A stretch of 64,000 bases of DNA from VXRN01 sp963664365 (GTDB lineage: Bacteria; Chloroflexota; Dehalococcoidia; Lucifugimonadales; UBA1123). The stretch spans positions 3,038,001 to 3,102,000 of the forward strand of contig OY761144.1 of NCBI GenBank assembly GCA_963664365.1. Direction: 5' to 3'. The notes beneath the pieces were generated by a model. It was not told the origin of the DNA. It worked only from the letters and a program-made list of their open reading frames with translations, and searched no databases. Made by a program: the position numbers and the translations under genes. Shown one piece after another: positions 17,425 through 25,407 of this stretch. The number at the start of each line of letters is the position of its first letter. Position 1 is the first letter of the stretch.

Positions 17425-18228
17425 TCAGTTACCTTCCGAGAGGAAGTCCGTGACGATCTCCGCAAACTCGTGTGAGTATTCGTGCGGGAACATGTGCCCC
17501 GCGTTCTCCACGACCCGCGACTTGGAGTTGGGTATGCGCGAGGTAAGCATTTCGGCGTAGGCGGTTGGGACGACCTTGTCGCCGTCGCCAACTAGGACGA
17601 GCGTCGGACTCTTGATACGATGCACCCTGCGAATAAGTCCCTTGTCCGGTATCGGCCAGAGGAACTTGCCCACCGCGCTGAGCGACTGCACCCTATGAAT
17701 GATCTGCCAGCCTCGCTCCTCGTCGTCTTTGGGTTCGGGGTACATGCTCAGGGCGACGTCGGAGTCCGGGTCGGCGAAGAGGGCTTGGCGAATTTCCGTA
17801 ATCGGGGTGGCGTTGTAGTCGAGTCCGGGGTTGTCGTCCTGCCAGAGTCCGGCTGGGGCGGCGAGTACGATCTTGCCGATGTTGCGTTGGCAGACGGCGG
17901 CCATTTCGGCGGCGACCATGGCGCCCGAATAGTGGCCGACGACGTGCGGGTTCTCCATCCCCAGCGCCTCGATCAGGTCCGCGTGGTATAGGGTGAGGTC
18001 CAGAAGGTCTTCGACGTGGTCTATGTCGTCGTCGCCCTCGAATCCGGGATGAGTCGGCGCATAGACGGTGAAACTCTGGGAGAGTTCGTCCAAGAAGTCA
18101 GGCCAGCCTTTGTAACCGAATGCTCCGTGAAGGTAGAGAAGCGGGTGTCCCTCGCCCTTCCTCAGGTACTTCGTGGTTATGGGGCCGACTTGGACGGTCA
18201 GGGTCTCAGGCGCTGATGTAATGGTCAT
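17425..18228 (-). CDS. Alpha/beta hydrolase
   Basis: A 267-residue alpha/beta hydrolase. It has the oxyanion region LYLHGAFG, the nucleophile elbow GHYSGAM (Ser near residue 105), the acid region LVLVGDGDKVVP, and the catalytic His in ENAGHMFPHE. It starts three bases after the stop of the LLM monooxygenase, so both are probably translated from one message. The pair suggests an oxidation step followed by hydrolysis of the product, such as a Baeyer-Villiger ester; the substrate is unknown. Confidence 0.85.
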   Translation of the reverse strand: MTITSAPETLTVQVGPITTKYLRKGEGHPLLYLHGAFGYKGWPDFLDELSQSFTVYAPTHPGFEGDDDIDHVEDLLDLTLYHADLIEALGMENPHVVGHYSGAMVAAEMAAVCQRNIGKIVLAAPAGLWQDDNPGLDYNATPITEIRQALFADPDSDVALSMYPEPKDDEERGWQIIHRVQSLSAVGKFLWPIPDKGLIRRVHRIKSPTLVLVGDGDKVVPTAYAEMLTSRIPNSKSRVVENAGHMFPHEYSHEFAEIVTDFLSEGN

Positions 18229-18231
18229 CGG

Positions 18232-19464
18232 TCAGCCACCAACCTTTGCGGGCTCGGCGCGGTCGGCCACGTCAACCGGCTGCGGCCACCAGCGATCCTC
18301 GTACTCGTCCCACATGTCTTCCAAGTATGGCTTGACCTGTGTAGCGAACATCTCCGTGTTCTTCATGGTCAGGTCTCGCGGCATGGAACCGATCTGCAAC
18401 AGAGTCATCAGGTGCCCTACGCGGAGACCTTCGACCGCTTTGCGGAGGTTTTCGATGACGGTCTTGGGACTTCCGGCGATCACGTAGCCCTCCTCGACGT
18501 AGTCTTCCCAAGTCAGTTGTTGCCTGAACCTGCTGGCGTTGGCTCCAACCTGCTGTACCGCGCCGGACTTGATGGTTCGGATGGTGCGGTAGCCGGGCGC
18601 CTCGGCGAAGCCATCGTAAACGTGCAGGCATTTCTTGTAGAAGTAATCGACGTGCTCGGCGTAAAGCTCCTTTGCCTTCTCGTCGGTCTCGGCGACGCAG
18701 ACAAGCTGAAGGAATCCTGCGCGGTAGGGGTTGTCGTCCACTCCGAGCGACTCCATCTCCTTCCAGAAGCCATCCATGGTCTTGAGGCCGCGCTTGTATC
18801 CGAAGTAGCTGAGGTAGCAGTACACGTAGTCCATCCGGGCGGTCCACTCCCAGGTTTCGACGCTGCCGCCTCCCGGAATCCAAACTGGCGGGTGCGGCTG
18901 CTGGAGCGGACGGGGCCAGATGTTTACGTACCTGATCTGGTTGTGCTTGCCGTTGAAGGCGAACGGCTCTGGCTCGGTCCACGCCTTCATTACGAGGTCG
19001 TGGGCCTCGTAGTATTTCTCGCGCAGGCTCGCGGGCGTCGCTCCGTAGGCGTAGTTGGTGTCCATGGACGTCCCGACCGGAAATCCCGCCACAAGCCTCC
19101 CGCCGCTTATGCAGTCGAGCATCGCGAACTCCTCCGCGACTCTGAGCGGAGGGTTGTACAGCGCGAGGCTGTTGCCCAAGACGACGATTGCGGAGTCCCG
19201 TGTCCGCCGCGTCAGCGTGGCGGCCGGTATGTTCGGAGACGGCATGATGCCGTATGCGTTGTTGTGGTGCTCGTTGATGCAGATGCCGTCGAAGCCGACC
19301 TGGTCGGCGAATTCCAACTCGTCCAGATACTCGTTGTAGAGTTGGTTGGCCTTGACCGGATCGAACAGGTGACTGGGGACGTCCACCCACACGCTGCGGT
19401 ACTTCTCCTCGAAGTCGGGCGGCAAATACCGGTATGGCATCAGGTGGAACCAGCAGATCTTCAT
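18232..19464 (-). CDS. LLM-class flavin-dependent monooxygenase
   Basis: A 410-residue bacterial-luciferase-like oxidoreductase using reduced FMN. Family features include FDGICINEHHNNAYGIMPSPN split around residues 55-80 and RLVAGFPVGTSMDTNYAYG near 130-150. The C-terminal substrate-gating motif YVIAGSPKTVIENLR is also present. GGAG is six bases from the ATG. LLM enzymes oxidise aldehydes, ketones, sulfonates or aromatic compounds and need a flavin reductase partner, which is not seen nearby. The operon partners are an alpha/beta hydrolase and, upstream, an acyl-CoA ligase. Confidence 0.87.
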   Translation of the reverse strand: MKICWFHLMPYRYLPPDFEEKYRSVWVDVPSHLFDPVKANQLYNEYLDELEFADQVGFDGICINEHHNNAYGIMPSPNIPAATLTRRTRDSAIVVLGNSLALYNPPLRVAEEFAMLDCISGGRLVAGFPVGTSMDTNYAYGATPASLREKYYEAHDLVMKAWTEPEPFAFNGKHNQIRYVNIWPRPLQQPHPPVWIPGGGSVETWEWTARMDYVYCYLSYFGYKRGLKTMDGFWKEMESLGVDDNPYRAGFLQLVCVAETDEKAKELYAEHVDYFYKKCLHVYDGFAEAPGYRTIRTIKSGAVQQVGANASRFRQQLTWEDYVEEGYVIAGSPKTVIENLRKAVEGLRVGHLMTLLQIGSMPRDLTMKNTEMFATQVKPYLEDMWDEYEDRWWPQPVDVADRAEPAKVGG

Positions 19465-19504
19465 TTAAAGCTCCTTCTTACGCTCTGTCTGCGGCGAGTC
19501 TTGC

Positions 19505-19867
19505 TTAGTAGGGCTCTGCCGCCATTGGCTCCAGTATGTCCAGCAGCTTCTTCACGCTGTCTATGTTGCCGGAAACGTACTCGTCGCTCAGCCATCCTTC
19601 GTAGAAATTCTGGTGCAAGGAATTCGCCGCGCTGAACAGTTCGCGGACTTCGGGCCGTCCCGTCGTCCTGGTAATTCTGTCGACCACGGCAAACAGGTCG
19701 CGGTGGGAACCGTGTTGCCATCCCTGACGTTCCGCGACGGCCTTGACGGCTCGGGCCGCCGCGCCCCAGCCTTTCTCGGACGCCTGAATGACGTCGCCCA
19801 GTTCAAGCTGTTCCTGCGCGTGAAGAATGAGCCCGCGGCTCACTTCGAGATGGATTTGCGCTACCAA
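19505..19867 (-). CDS. Small helical protein, PaREP1/HEPN-like
   Basis: About 120 residues, all helical by pattern. It shows the arrangement of PaREP1-type HEPN-fold proteins: AQEQLELGDVIQASEKGWGAAARA-like first helices, a central His (GSHRDL), and LHQNFYEGWLSDEYV towards the end. I place the start at TTG 19867, preceded by GGAAG. It would lie just after the stop of the ligase gene at 19878, and the longer frame would overlap that gene. HEPN-like proteins can be RNases or nucleotide-binding partners, but this one lacks the Rx4-6H ribonuclease motif as far as I can see. Function unknown. Confidence 0.6.
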   Translation of the reverse strand: MVAQIHLEVSRGLILHAQEQLELGDVIQASEKGWGAAARAVKAVAERQGWQHGSHRDLFAVVDRITRTTGRPEVRELFSAANSLHQNFYEGWLSDEYVSGNIDSVKKLLDILEPMAAEPY

Positions 19868-19877
19868 CGCTTGCTTC

Positions 19878-21635
19878 CTAGTCTTCTTCCAGCGTGCTAG
19901 TGTCGCCCTCCGGCAGGCCGAGTTCACGGGCCTTCAGGAGTCGACGCATGATCTTGCCCGACCGTGTCTTGGGCAGGCCGGGGATGAAGTCTATTTCGCG
20001 CGGCGCGACCGCGGCGGCGAGCTTAGTCCGCGCGAACTGCATGATCTCGCGCCGGAGTTGGGGGGTCTCCTCGTAGCCGTCCTTGAGCGAGACGAAAGCC
20101 TTTACGACCTCCATCGCTATCGGGTCCGGCTTGCCGATGACGCCCGCCTCGGCCACGGCTTCGTGTTCGATCAGCGCGCTCTCGACCTCGAACGGCCCTA
20201 CCAGGTGTCCCGCCGTGTTGATCACGTCGTCCGCGCGTCCGACGAACCAGAAGTAGCCGTCCTCGTCCACGCGCGCCGTGTCGCCGGTGATGTACCAGCC
20301 CTTCTTGAACCTGGAGTTGTACATCGGCGTGTTCTGCCAATATGTATGGAACATCGAGGGCCATCCGGGACGGGCGACGAGGTTGCCGTCTTCTCCCGTC
20401 GGGACCGGGTTGAAGTCTTCATCCACGACGCCGAGTTCGATGCCCGGTATCGGGCGGCCCATGGACCCCGGCTTGATGGGCATTGATGCGTAGTTGGCGC
20501 ACATAATGGCCCCGGTCTCCGTCTGCCACCAGTTGTCATGGAAGGCGTGACCGATGGCATCCTTGCCCCAGACGACCGCCTCCGGGTTCAGCGGCTCCCC
20601 GACGCTGGCGGTGAAGCGCAGCGAAGACAGATCGTAGCGTTTCGGAACCTGCTCCCCGGCCTTCATGAGCATTCGGATGGCTGTGGGGGCGGTGTACCAC
20701 ACCGTCACCTTGTGCTTCTGGATCTGCTCGTACCACGCGCTGGCCCTGAATCCGCCCTCATAGATTAGCTGCGTGACGCCGTTCGTCCAGGGCGCGAGCA
20801 TCCCGTAAGAGGTGCCCGTTACCCAGCCGGGGTCGGCGGTACACCAGTAGATGTCGTCGTCGTGGAAGTCGAGCGCCCACTTTCCCGTGGCGTACTGCTG
20901 AACGACCGCCTGGTGACGATGCACGGCCCCCTTGGGCTTGCCCGTAGTCCCGGACGTGTAGTGCATGATCGAGTAGTCGTATTGGGAGGTCGCCACGGTG
21001 GTGAAGTCGGCGGACGCCTTGCCCATCTCCTCGTAGTAGTCGAGGTCCTGGGCGTCGATTGGCGCGGGGTCGCGCCCGTTCTTGTTGACGATGATGATGT
21101 GCTGGAGGTTGAAGAGCTCGGGTATGATGCCGGAGATCTTCCGTCGCAAGTCGGGCTGTGTGATGAGAACCTTGGCCCCGGAGTCCTGAAGCCTGTCCCT
21201 GACCGGGTCCGGTCCGAAGGCCGAGAAGAGCGGCCCGGCGATCGCGCCCGCCTTGAGTATGCCGAATACGGCGATGTACTGTTCGGGAACGCGGTCCATG
21301 AACGTGAAAACGCGGTCCCCTGTCTCGATTCCGAGACTCTTGAGCACGTTGGCGAACCTGTCGGTGTGACGCTTGAGGTCGCCGAACGTGTAGTCCTCGC
21401 GCTCGCCGTTCTTGCCCTCCCATATCATCGCCAGCTTGTCGCGCTTGGCGCCGTTGGCGTGGCGGTCAATCGCCTCGTGCGCCTTGTTCAGTCCGCCGCC
21501 CGGAAGCCAGTCCAGTTCGTCGAACATGGTCTGCCAGTCGAACTCGGCGACGTTTTCGCGGTCGATGTTCGGCGCGACCTCGAAGCTGTCCGGCGGGGGC
21601 TTGCCAATGGTCTCGAACGAAGAGCCGGTAGTCAT
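19878..21635 (-). CDS. AMP-forming acyl-CoA ligase, acetyl-CoA synthetase-like
   Basis: A 585-residue ANL-superfamily ligase that makes an acyl-adenylate and then an acyl-CoA. It has the phosphate loop YTSGTTGKPKGAVH, the WWQTETG motif, and the hinge region DDVINTAGHLVGPFEVES. The adenylation Lys is in RSGKIMRRLLK near the C-terminus. The closest overall pattern is acetyl-CoA synthetase, but it is about 65 residues shorter than typical Acs, so a different short acid is possible. GGAGG precedes the ATG. The PaREP1-like gene, monooxygenase and hydrolase follow on the same strand. Confidence 0.88.
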   Translation of the reverse strand: MTTGSSFETIGKPPPDSFEVAPNIDRENVAEFDWQTMFDELDWLPGGGLNKAHEAIDRHANGAKRDKLAMIWEGKNGEREDYTFGDLKRHTDRFANVLKSLGIETGDRVFTFMDRVPEQYIAVFGILKAGAIAGPLFSAFGPDPVRDRLQDSGAKVLITQPDLRRKISGIIPELFNLQHIIIVNKNGRDPAPIDAQDLDYYEEMGKASADFTTVATSQYDYSIMHYTSGTTGKPKGAVHRHQAVVQQYATGKWALDFHDDDIYWCTADPGWVTGTSYGMLAPWTNGVTQLIYEGGFRASAWYEQIQKHKVTVWYTAPTAIRMLMKAGEQVPKRYDLSSLRFTASVGEPLNPEAVVWGKDAIGHAFHDNWWQTETGAIMCANYASMPIKPGSMGRPIPGIELGVVDEDFNPVPTGEDGNLVARPGWPSMFHTYWQNTPMYNSRFKKGWYITGDTARVDEDGYFWFVGRADDVINTAGHLVGPFEVESALIEHEAVAEAGVIGKPDPIAMEVVKAFVSLKDGYEETPQLRREIMQFARTKLAAAVAPREIDFIPGLPKTRSGKIMRRLLKARELGLPEGDTSTLEED

Positions 21636-21803
21636 GAATCTTCCTCCGATAGTCTCAGGTTCTGAAAGTCGGCCCCATTATACACGAAGTTGCGTAGTGC
21701 GTAGTGGGTGGTCTTTAGTCGGGGATCCTGTCCCGGATCAGTAGGTGCCGCACACGCGACCGCGAAAACCCCCTCTCCTTTGAGGGCTGACAAGGGTAGG
21801 TAA

Positions 21804-21950
21804 ATGCAAAAACAACCACGAATATCAGTCAACAGGCCCCCTCTCCCTCTGGGAGAGGGTTGGGGTGAGGGTGAATACCTACCCCTTTAAGCTCCCTTGA
21901 GGGAGAGGGCTAGAGCCTGCCCCGTACTCCGATACGGGGTGAGGGTGAAC
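21804..21950. repeat. Dispersed CCCTCTCCC-GGGAGAGGG repeat cluster
   Basis: Within the roughly 470-base gene-free spacer 21636-22105. It contains palindromic units CCCTCTCCC..GGGAGAGGG followed by TGGGGTGAGGGTGAA. The copy at 21804-21873 is extended on its left by AACAACCACGAATATCAGTC, which recurs at 53168 in nearly the same form. Other copies are at 25070-25236 and 54241-54283. Confidence 0.8.
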
Positions 21951-22057
21951 AATAGAATCATCCTCACAATCATCTGGAACCACTATTAGTACCCTGCCCG
22001 CTTAGCTTTGATGGATACCAACTACATTCTCCGTCATCCCAAAAACCCAACCAACCC

Positions 22058-22100
22058 CATCCTGAACATCCTCCCCATCCCGCAAATCCTGATTCTGACA
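22058..22100. repeat. Dispersed repeat, ATCCTGATTCTGACA family
   Basis: A 43-base element beginning CATCCTGAACATCC and ending AAATCCTGATTCTGACA. Two further copies lie at 63119-63160 and 63167-63209. It sits just beyond the stop codon of the lipoprotein gene at 22106. Confidence 0.75.
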
Positions 22101-22105
22101 ACTCC

Positions 22106-23737
22106 CTACGGCGTGCTGGCCGTAGAGGTCGCCACCGACGCCAACTCGCACGGCGCCGGGTTCACCGCTCCCGCCGTCGTCGTGCTGACGCTGATGCGGA
22201 GCATCAGTAGGTCGCCGTCCTTCCACGGCTTGGCGCAGCCGCTCCACTGAAGCGACGTGTCTCCGCCCTCAGTCACCGCCGAGGCGTCGTCGAAGTCCAA
22301 ACGCAGCGATACCGTCCCGTTCAGCGCGATGAAGTCCGCGTGGTGGTTCGCCAGGGTAGTGTGCGGGTCAAGTTCAATCTCTACCGCGTTCGACGCCCAC
22401 TCAATGCGCTCAATAGTGGTCGTGCCGTTGCCGTACCTGAACGCCGCGGGCTTCAGAACTCCTTTGGAGCCGTCCGCCCCAACCGCGCCGCCGCCAAGGT
22501 CAACAGGGTCGAAGAATGCTTCGTGCAAGACACCGGACGGGGCCTCCGCCGTTACAGTCCATTGGAAGTAGGCACCGTTAGGTATGAAGTTGCAGGGAAT
22601 ATAGTCAGCGTGTTGCATGTTGAAGTTGACGACGTAGGCGCCGGCGGGCAGCGGGCGTGTCGTGGAAAGGGTGAAATAGTAGCCATTCGCCGGGTCGGAG
22701 TCGTCATCGACGATCGGGGCTTGGAAGTGGGCCTTATCCGGGCCGCTCACCCAAAATTTATGATATTTCGGCTCGCCGGTATCCATGAAATCCCTATCGA
22801 TCTCCGCTCCGGACGCTGAGTTGGAGGACAGGGTTTCGGAGAAGCTGGCCGGAGTCCAAGGATAACCTTCCAAGCGCTGCGCGCGCATATACCTCTCGTG
22901 GTTAAATTTGCTTCTGATACAAACCGTGTGTCCCTCGATGCCCTTCCCCGCCTCCAACATGGCCGCCATCTCCGCTATCGCGGACTTCAACTCCGCCAGC
23001 GAGATGACCGGAGTCGCCGTAACTGTCCCATCCGTAATGAAGGACAGGCTGTCGACACTTGCGGAATGCCCCACCGCCGCGTCCGAAGCGGGCAGCCAGG
23101 CGCGGCTGGGGGTGTCGATGGCGTATTCAAACTTACTAGCCCCATGACGTGCGGATTGAAAGTACCCAGTTTGAAACTCTAGGGCGTTGGCTGATGAGGA
23201 GCCGGATGCGCCGCCGGACGGATATGGATCATACCGATGCCTCAGAAAGAGCGCCGCCTGTCGGTCGTCCCAAGTGGTGTTTCGCTTGGCCACGGACCCA
23301 TCGGCCTCCGCGCGAGCCTCCGTCTCTATCGGGAACTTTCTGTCGCCCCTCACAACCACGAGCAATTCGCTCGCCCCACTCCCTTTGAGGTACTCGTGGA
23401 CGCTGAAACGCAATTCCTGCACCGGACTGTAGCACAGTGCTTCGCCGCCATCGCTGGGGACCCTCTCCGTCGTTGCGGTGACTGACAGCAGCGTTGCCCG
23501 CGCGATGACGCTCGACTCGAAGACCTGCTCATCCAGGGATGCAGGGATAAGAAACCAATTCGGCGGGGGCAGGCTCTCAATATCCCACTCACATTCGGGC
23601 GCAGTGTCAACTTGGGTCACGGCGTCACCTGTGCCGCCCAGAAGTTGGCAGGCAACCGATACGATCAGAATCGCGCAGATGGCCAGAGCCAAGAGACAGC
23701 CGTGTAGCCGCCCTGTGATATGACCGGAAGGTGTCAT
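22106..23737 (-). CDS. Lipoprotein of unknown function
   Basis: A 543-residue predicted lipoprotein. The signal region (CLLALAICAILIVSVAC) gives a lipobox VSVAC. ATG 23737 has GGAG at eight bases; an upstream start at 23776 has none. The middle part has segments such as FESSVIARATLLSV and FSVHEYLKGSGASELLVVV. A following region lists IDTPSRAWLPA, and the C-terminal third looks all-beta (VSLRLDFDDASAV; DLLMLRISVST). I do not recognise the family. The C-terminal part resembles beta-sandwich modules seen in surface proteins. It stands alone on the minus strand and is flanked by dispersed repeats. Confidence 0.7.
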   Translation of the reverse strand: MTPSGHITGRLHGCLLALAICAILIVSVACQLLGGTGDAVTQVDTAPECEWDIESLPPPNWFLIPASLDEQVFESSVIARATLLSVTATTERVPSDGGEALCYSPVQELRFSVHEYLKGSGASELLVVVRGDRKFPIETEARAEADGSVAKRNTTWDDRQAALFLRHRYDPYPSGGASGSSSANALEFQTGYFQSARHGASKFEYAIDTPSRAWLPASDAAVGHSASVDSLSFITDGTVTATPVISLAELKSAIAEMAAMLEAGKGIEGHTVCIRSKFNHERYMRAQRLEGYPWTPASFSETLSSNSASGAEIDRDFMDTGEPKYHKFWVSGPDKAHFQAPIVDDDSDPANGYYFTLSTTRPLPAGAYVVNFNMQHADYIPCNFIPNGAYFQWTVTAEAPSGVLHEAFFDPVDLGGGAVGADGSKGVLKPAAFRYGNGTTTIERIEWASNAVEIELDPHTTLANHHADFIALNGTVSLRLDFDDASAVTEGGDTSLQWSGCAKPWKDGDLLMLRISVSTTTAGAVNPAPCELASVATSTASTP

Positions 23738-23861
23738 CGTCCAGTCTCCGTCAGATCTGCCGTCAGTATAACCCACGTGGGTCGTGGCTATATTGAAAGA
23801 CCCTGGCAGACACCCCCACTACCCACCAAAAGATCCTGTGTCAGTTCTGTCGGGCCCACTT

Positions 23862-23884
23862 GGGAGCGCGGGCGTCTCGCCCGC
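23862..23884. repeat. Dispersed repeat GGAGCGCGGGCGTCTCGCCCGC
   Basis: One copy of a partly palindromic element (GCGGGCG..CGCCCGC). Other copies are at 51800-51822 and, inverted and diverged, at 36360-36386. It lies in the 250-base spacer upstream of the two-module gene. Confidence 0.7.
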
Positions 23885-23891
23885 ACCTACA

Positions 23892-23976
23892 ATCACAAAA
23901 ATCACCCCAATCACAAAAATCATAGTTCAGACACCTCCACCAAAAACTACCCACTATCCACTACCCACTATCCACC
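23892..23976. repeat. AATCACAAAAATCA and ACTATCCAC simple repeats
   Basis: Two kinds of short repeat stand directly before the leaderless promoter: AATCACAAAAATCA twice, ending AATCATAGTTCAGACA (23918-23933), and CCACTATCCACTACC-type repeats (about 23947-23976). Closely related strings occur inside the coding linkers of the genes at 24026 and 63404, and upstream of the second gene at 63338-63360. Confidence 0.65.
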
Positions 23977-23988
23977 AAAACCCCCCCC

Positions 23989-24018
23989 TTGACATCCTCA
24001 GACCGCATGTGCAATACT
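23989..24018 (+). promoter_or_regulatory. Leaderless-type promoter of the two-module gene
   Basis: TTGACA (23989-23994), 18-base spacer, AATACT (24013-24018). The expected start of transcription, about seven bases further, falls on the ATG at 24026. The same element with the same spacing is found at 63367-63396 before the paralogue. Confidence 0.7.
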
Positions 24019-24025
24019 AATGTTC

Positions 24026-24997
24026 ATGCAGTCCGAAATACATACAGCCACCATAAACCCGGTCTTCGCCGGACACGCCGCCCAGCATCTTCAGGATGCC
24101 ACCGGCGGTATCCAGCGCGTCCTCGACAACCTGCTCGAAATCGCCAAAGGCAAAGACCCCGAAGCCAACACCTACGACCGCATCAGGGCAACCAAGGTCC
24201 TCTACGACAGAGGCTTCGGCAAAGTCGCCAAGATTCGGCACTGCGCTCCATCTCCTGAACCGAGCCAATCCCCACAATCAGCGAAATCCCAAAATCAGAC
24301 GAATCACAGTTCAGACAGACCCGTCGCCAAGCTCGAAGAGAAACTCGACGACGCGCTAGGCCCGCCGCAGGCCCCCGTCAGGCTGCACAACCCCAACAAA
24401 CTGCCCCACGACCCCAACCGTGTCCCCGACCTCGTCCACGAAGCTCAATACTACATCCTCGAAATCACCAACTACGGAGCCGAACTCGCCTCCATACTGG
24501 CCTACATCCACGAACCCGACCCCGAAGACACGTCCGTCAAGCCCTGCCACCGCATCACCGCCGGCCAGATGATACTCGACCGTGTCCTCGGCGCAGTCGC
24601 GGACCTCCAAACCCCTCCTGACCACAACCAAGACCCCGCATTCGACGCCGACTGGGCCAACAAACACCCCGCCGAGATCGACCCCAACCTCTCCCTCGAA
24701 AAGATCATCGAGGCCGACGACTACGCCCGCAACGTCATCGAGGGCATGAGAAAAGAGCGCGAGAGGTTCGAGCAAGAGTACGGAGACCGCGAAGACACAG
24801 GCCCTTGCGGGGACTGCTTCGGTGATGACGACCTCTGCGAGTACCACGTCATGGCCTACGAACTCTCCAAGTCGGAAGAAGAAATACTCGATACCGTCCG
24901 CGGCATGAGGAACATTGAACTCTTCCGCGACCGCCTCTACTTCGACGAGAACGGCATCTACCGCATCCACCCCCCGGACCACATAGACGACTCCTAA
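24026..24997 (+). CDS. Two-module protein of unknown function, paralogue of the 63404 gene
   Basis: A soluble 323-residue protein without a recognised family name. Two related helical modules lie at about residues 20-69 and 140-193. Each has a pattern ILxIxNxGxELxxIL (looser in the first), an acidic loop, an Arg-Ile-x-Ala helix, and LYDRGFGK or ILDRVLG. The DRGxGK ending resembles short helix-turn-helix-like segments in some phage small-terminase and DUF5681-type proteins. A Cys/His cluster CGDCFGDDDLCEYH lies near residue 260. I start at the ATG where transcription should begin; an in-frame ATG at 24020 lies upstream of that point. The linker 24248-24320 is rich in repeat-like sequence. Function unknown. 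Confidence 0.75.
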   Translation: MQSEIHTATINPVFAGHAAQHLQDATGGIQRVLDNLLEIAKGKDPEANTYDRIRATKVLYDRGFGKVAKIRHCAPSPEPSQSPQSAKSQNQTNHSSDRPVAKLEEKLDDALGPPQAPVRLHNPNKLPHDPNRVPDLVHEAQYYILEITNYGAELASILAYIHEPDPEDTSVKPCHRITAGQMILDRVLGAVADLQTPPDHNQDPAFDADWANKHPAEIDPNLSLEKIIEADDYARNVIEGMRKERERFEQEYGDREDTGPCGDCFGDDDLCEYHVMAYELSKSEEEILDTVRGMRNIELFRDRLYFDENGIYRIHPPDHIDDS

Positions 24998-25015
24998 CCC
25001 CGAACACCATCCAAC

Positions 25016-25236
25016 CGTCATTCCGGCGCAGGCCGGAATCCAGAGGGGCATGGGCAGGGTGGCAGAAGATCCCCTCTCCCTTGGACCAATATACCCCCTC
25101 TCCCTTGAGGGAGAGGGTTGGGGTGAGGGTGAACCCCCATCCACCAACCAACATATCCCCTCTCCCTTGAGGGAGAGGGCTAGGGTGAGGGTGAATACCT
25201 ACCCCTTTAAGCTCCCTTGAGGGTGAGGGTGACACG
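25016..25236. repeat. Cluster of dispersed repeats
   Basis: This fills most of the spacer between the two-module gene and glmU, and no gene is seen. It starts with a CCGTCATTCCGG..CCGGAATCCAG element (25016-25044). Three CCCTCTCCCTTGA(GGGAGAGGG) units follow, with GGGGTGAGGGTGAA or a variant after each. Confidence 0.8.
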
Positions 25237-25278
25237 CCCACCTACCAATCTGACACAGGCTCAGTCGGGTGGGGGAAA

Positions 25279-25307
25279 TTGACAGGTATAAGCGCCTGTG
25301 TTAGCAT
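25279..25307 (+). promoter_or_regulatory. Sigma-70-type promoter for glmU
   Basis: TTGACA (25279-25284), 17-base spacer, TAGCAT (25302-25307). The transcript would carry a leader of about 95 bases before the ATG at 25408, containing a GACGGGCCCGTC palindrome and a T-rich stretch but no clear ribosome-binding site. Confidence 0.6.
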
Positions 25308-25407
25308 GGGCCAAATTGGACGATTCATCTGATAGACGAATCCGCACATCTGCGCCTGACATGGGCCTGACGGGCCCGTCGGTTGGGCGTGTTTTTGTTT
25401 GCCTCTC

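Noticed and set aside
18272..19390. Long minus-strand frame of 372 codons in another phase
   Set aside because: It overlaps the LLM monooxygenase throughout, is Arg/Gly-rich, and has no start context. It is a high-GC shadow.
21636..22105. Possible small gene in the repeat-rich spacer
   Set aside because: Open frames there are made of repeat units and lack ribosome-binding sites.
24356..25147. Minus-strand frame of 263 codons opposite the two-module gene
   Set aside because: Val/Gly/Asp-rich shadow translation that runs into intergenic repeats. The plus strand has the conserved promoter and the paralogue.
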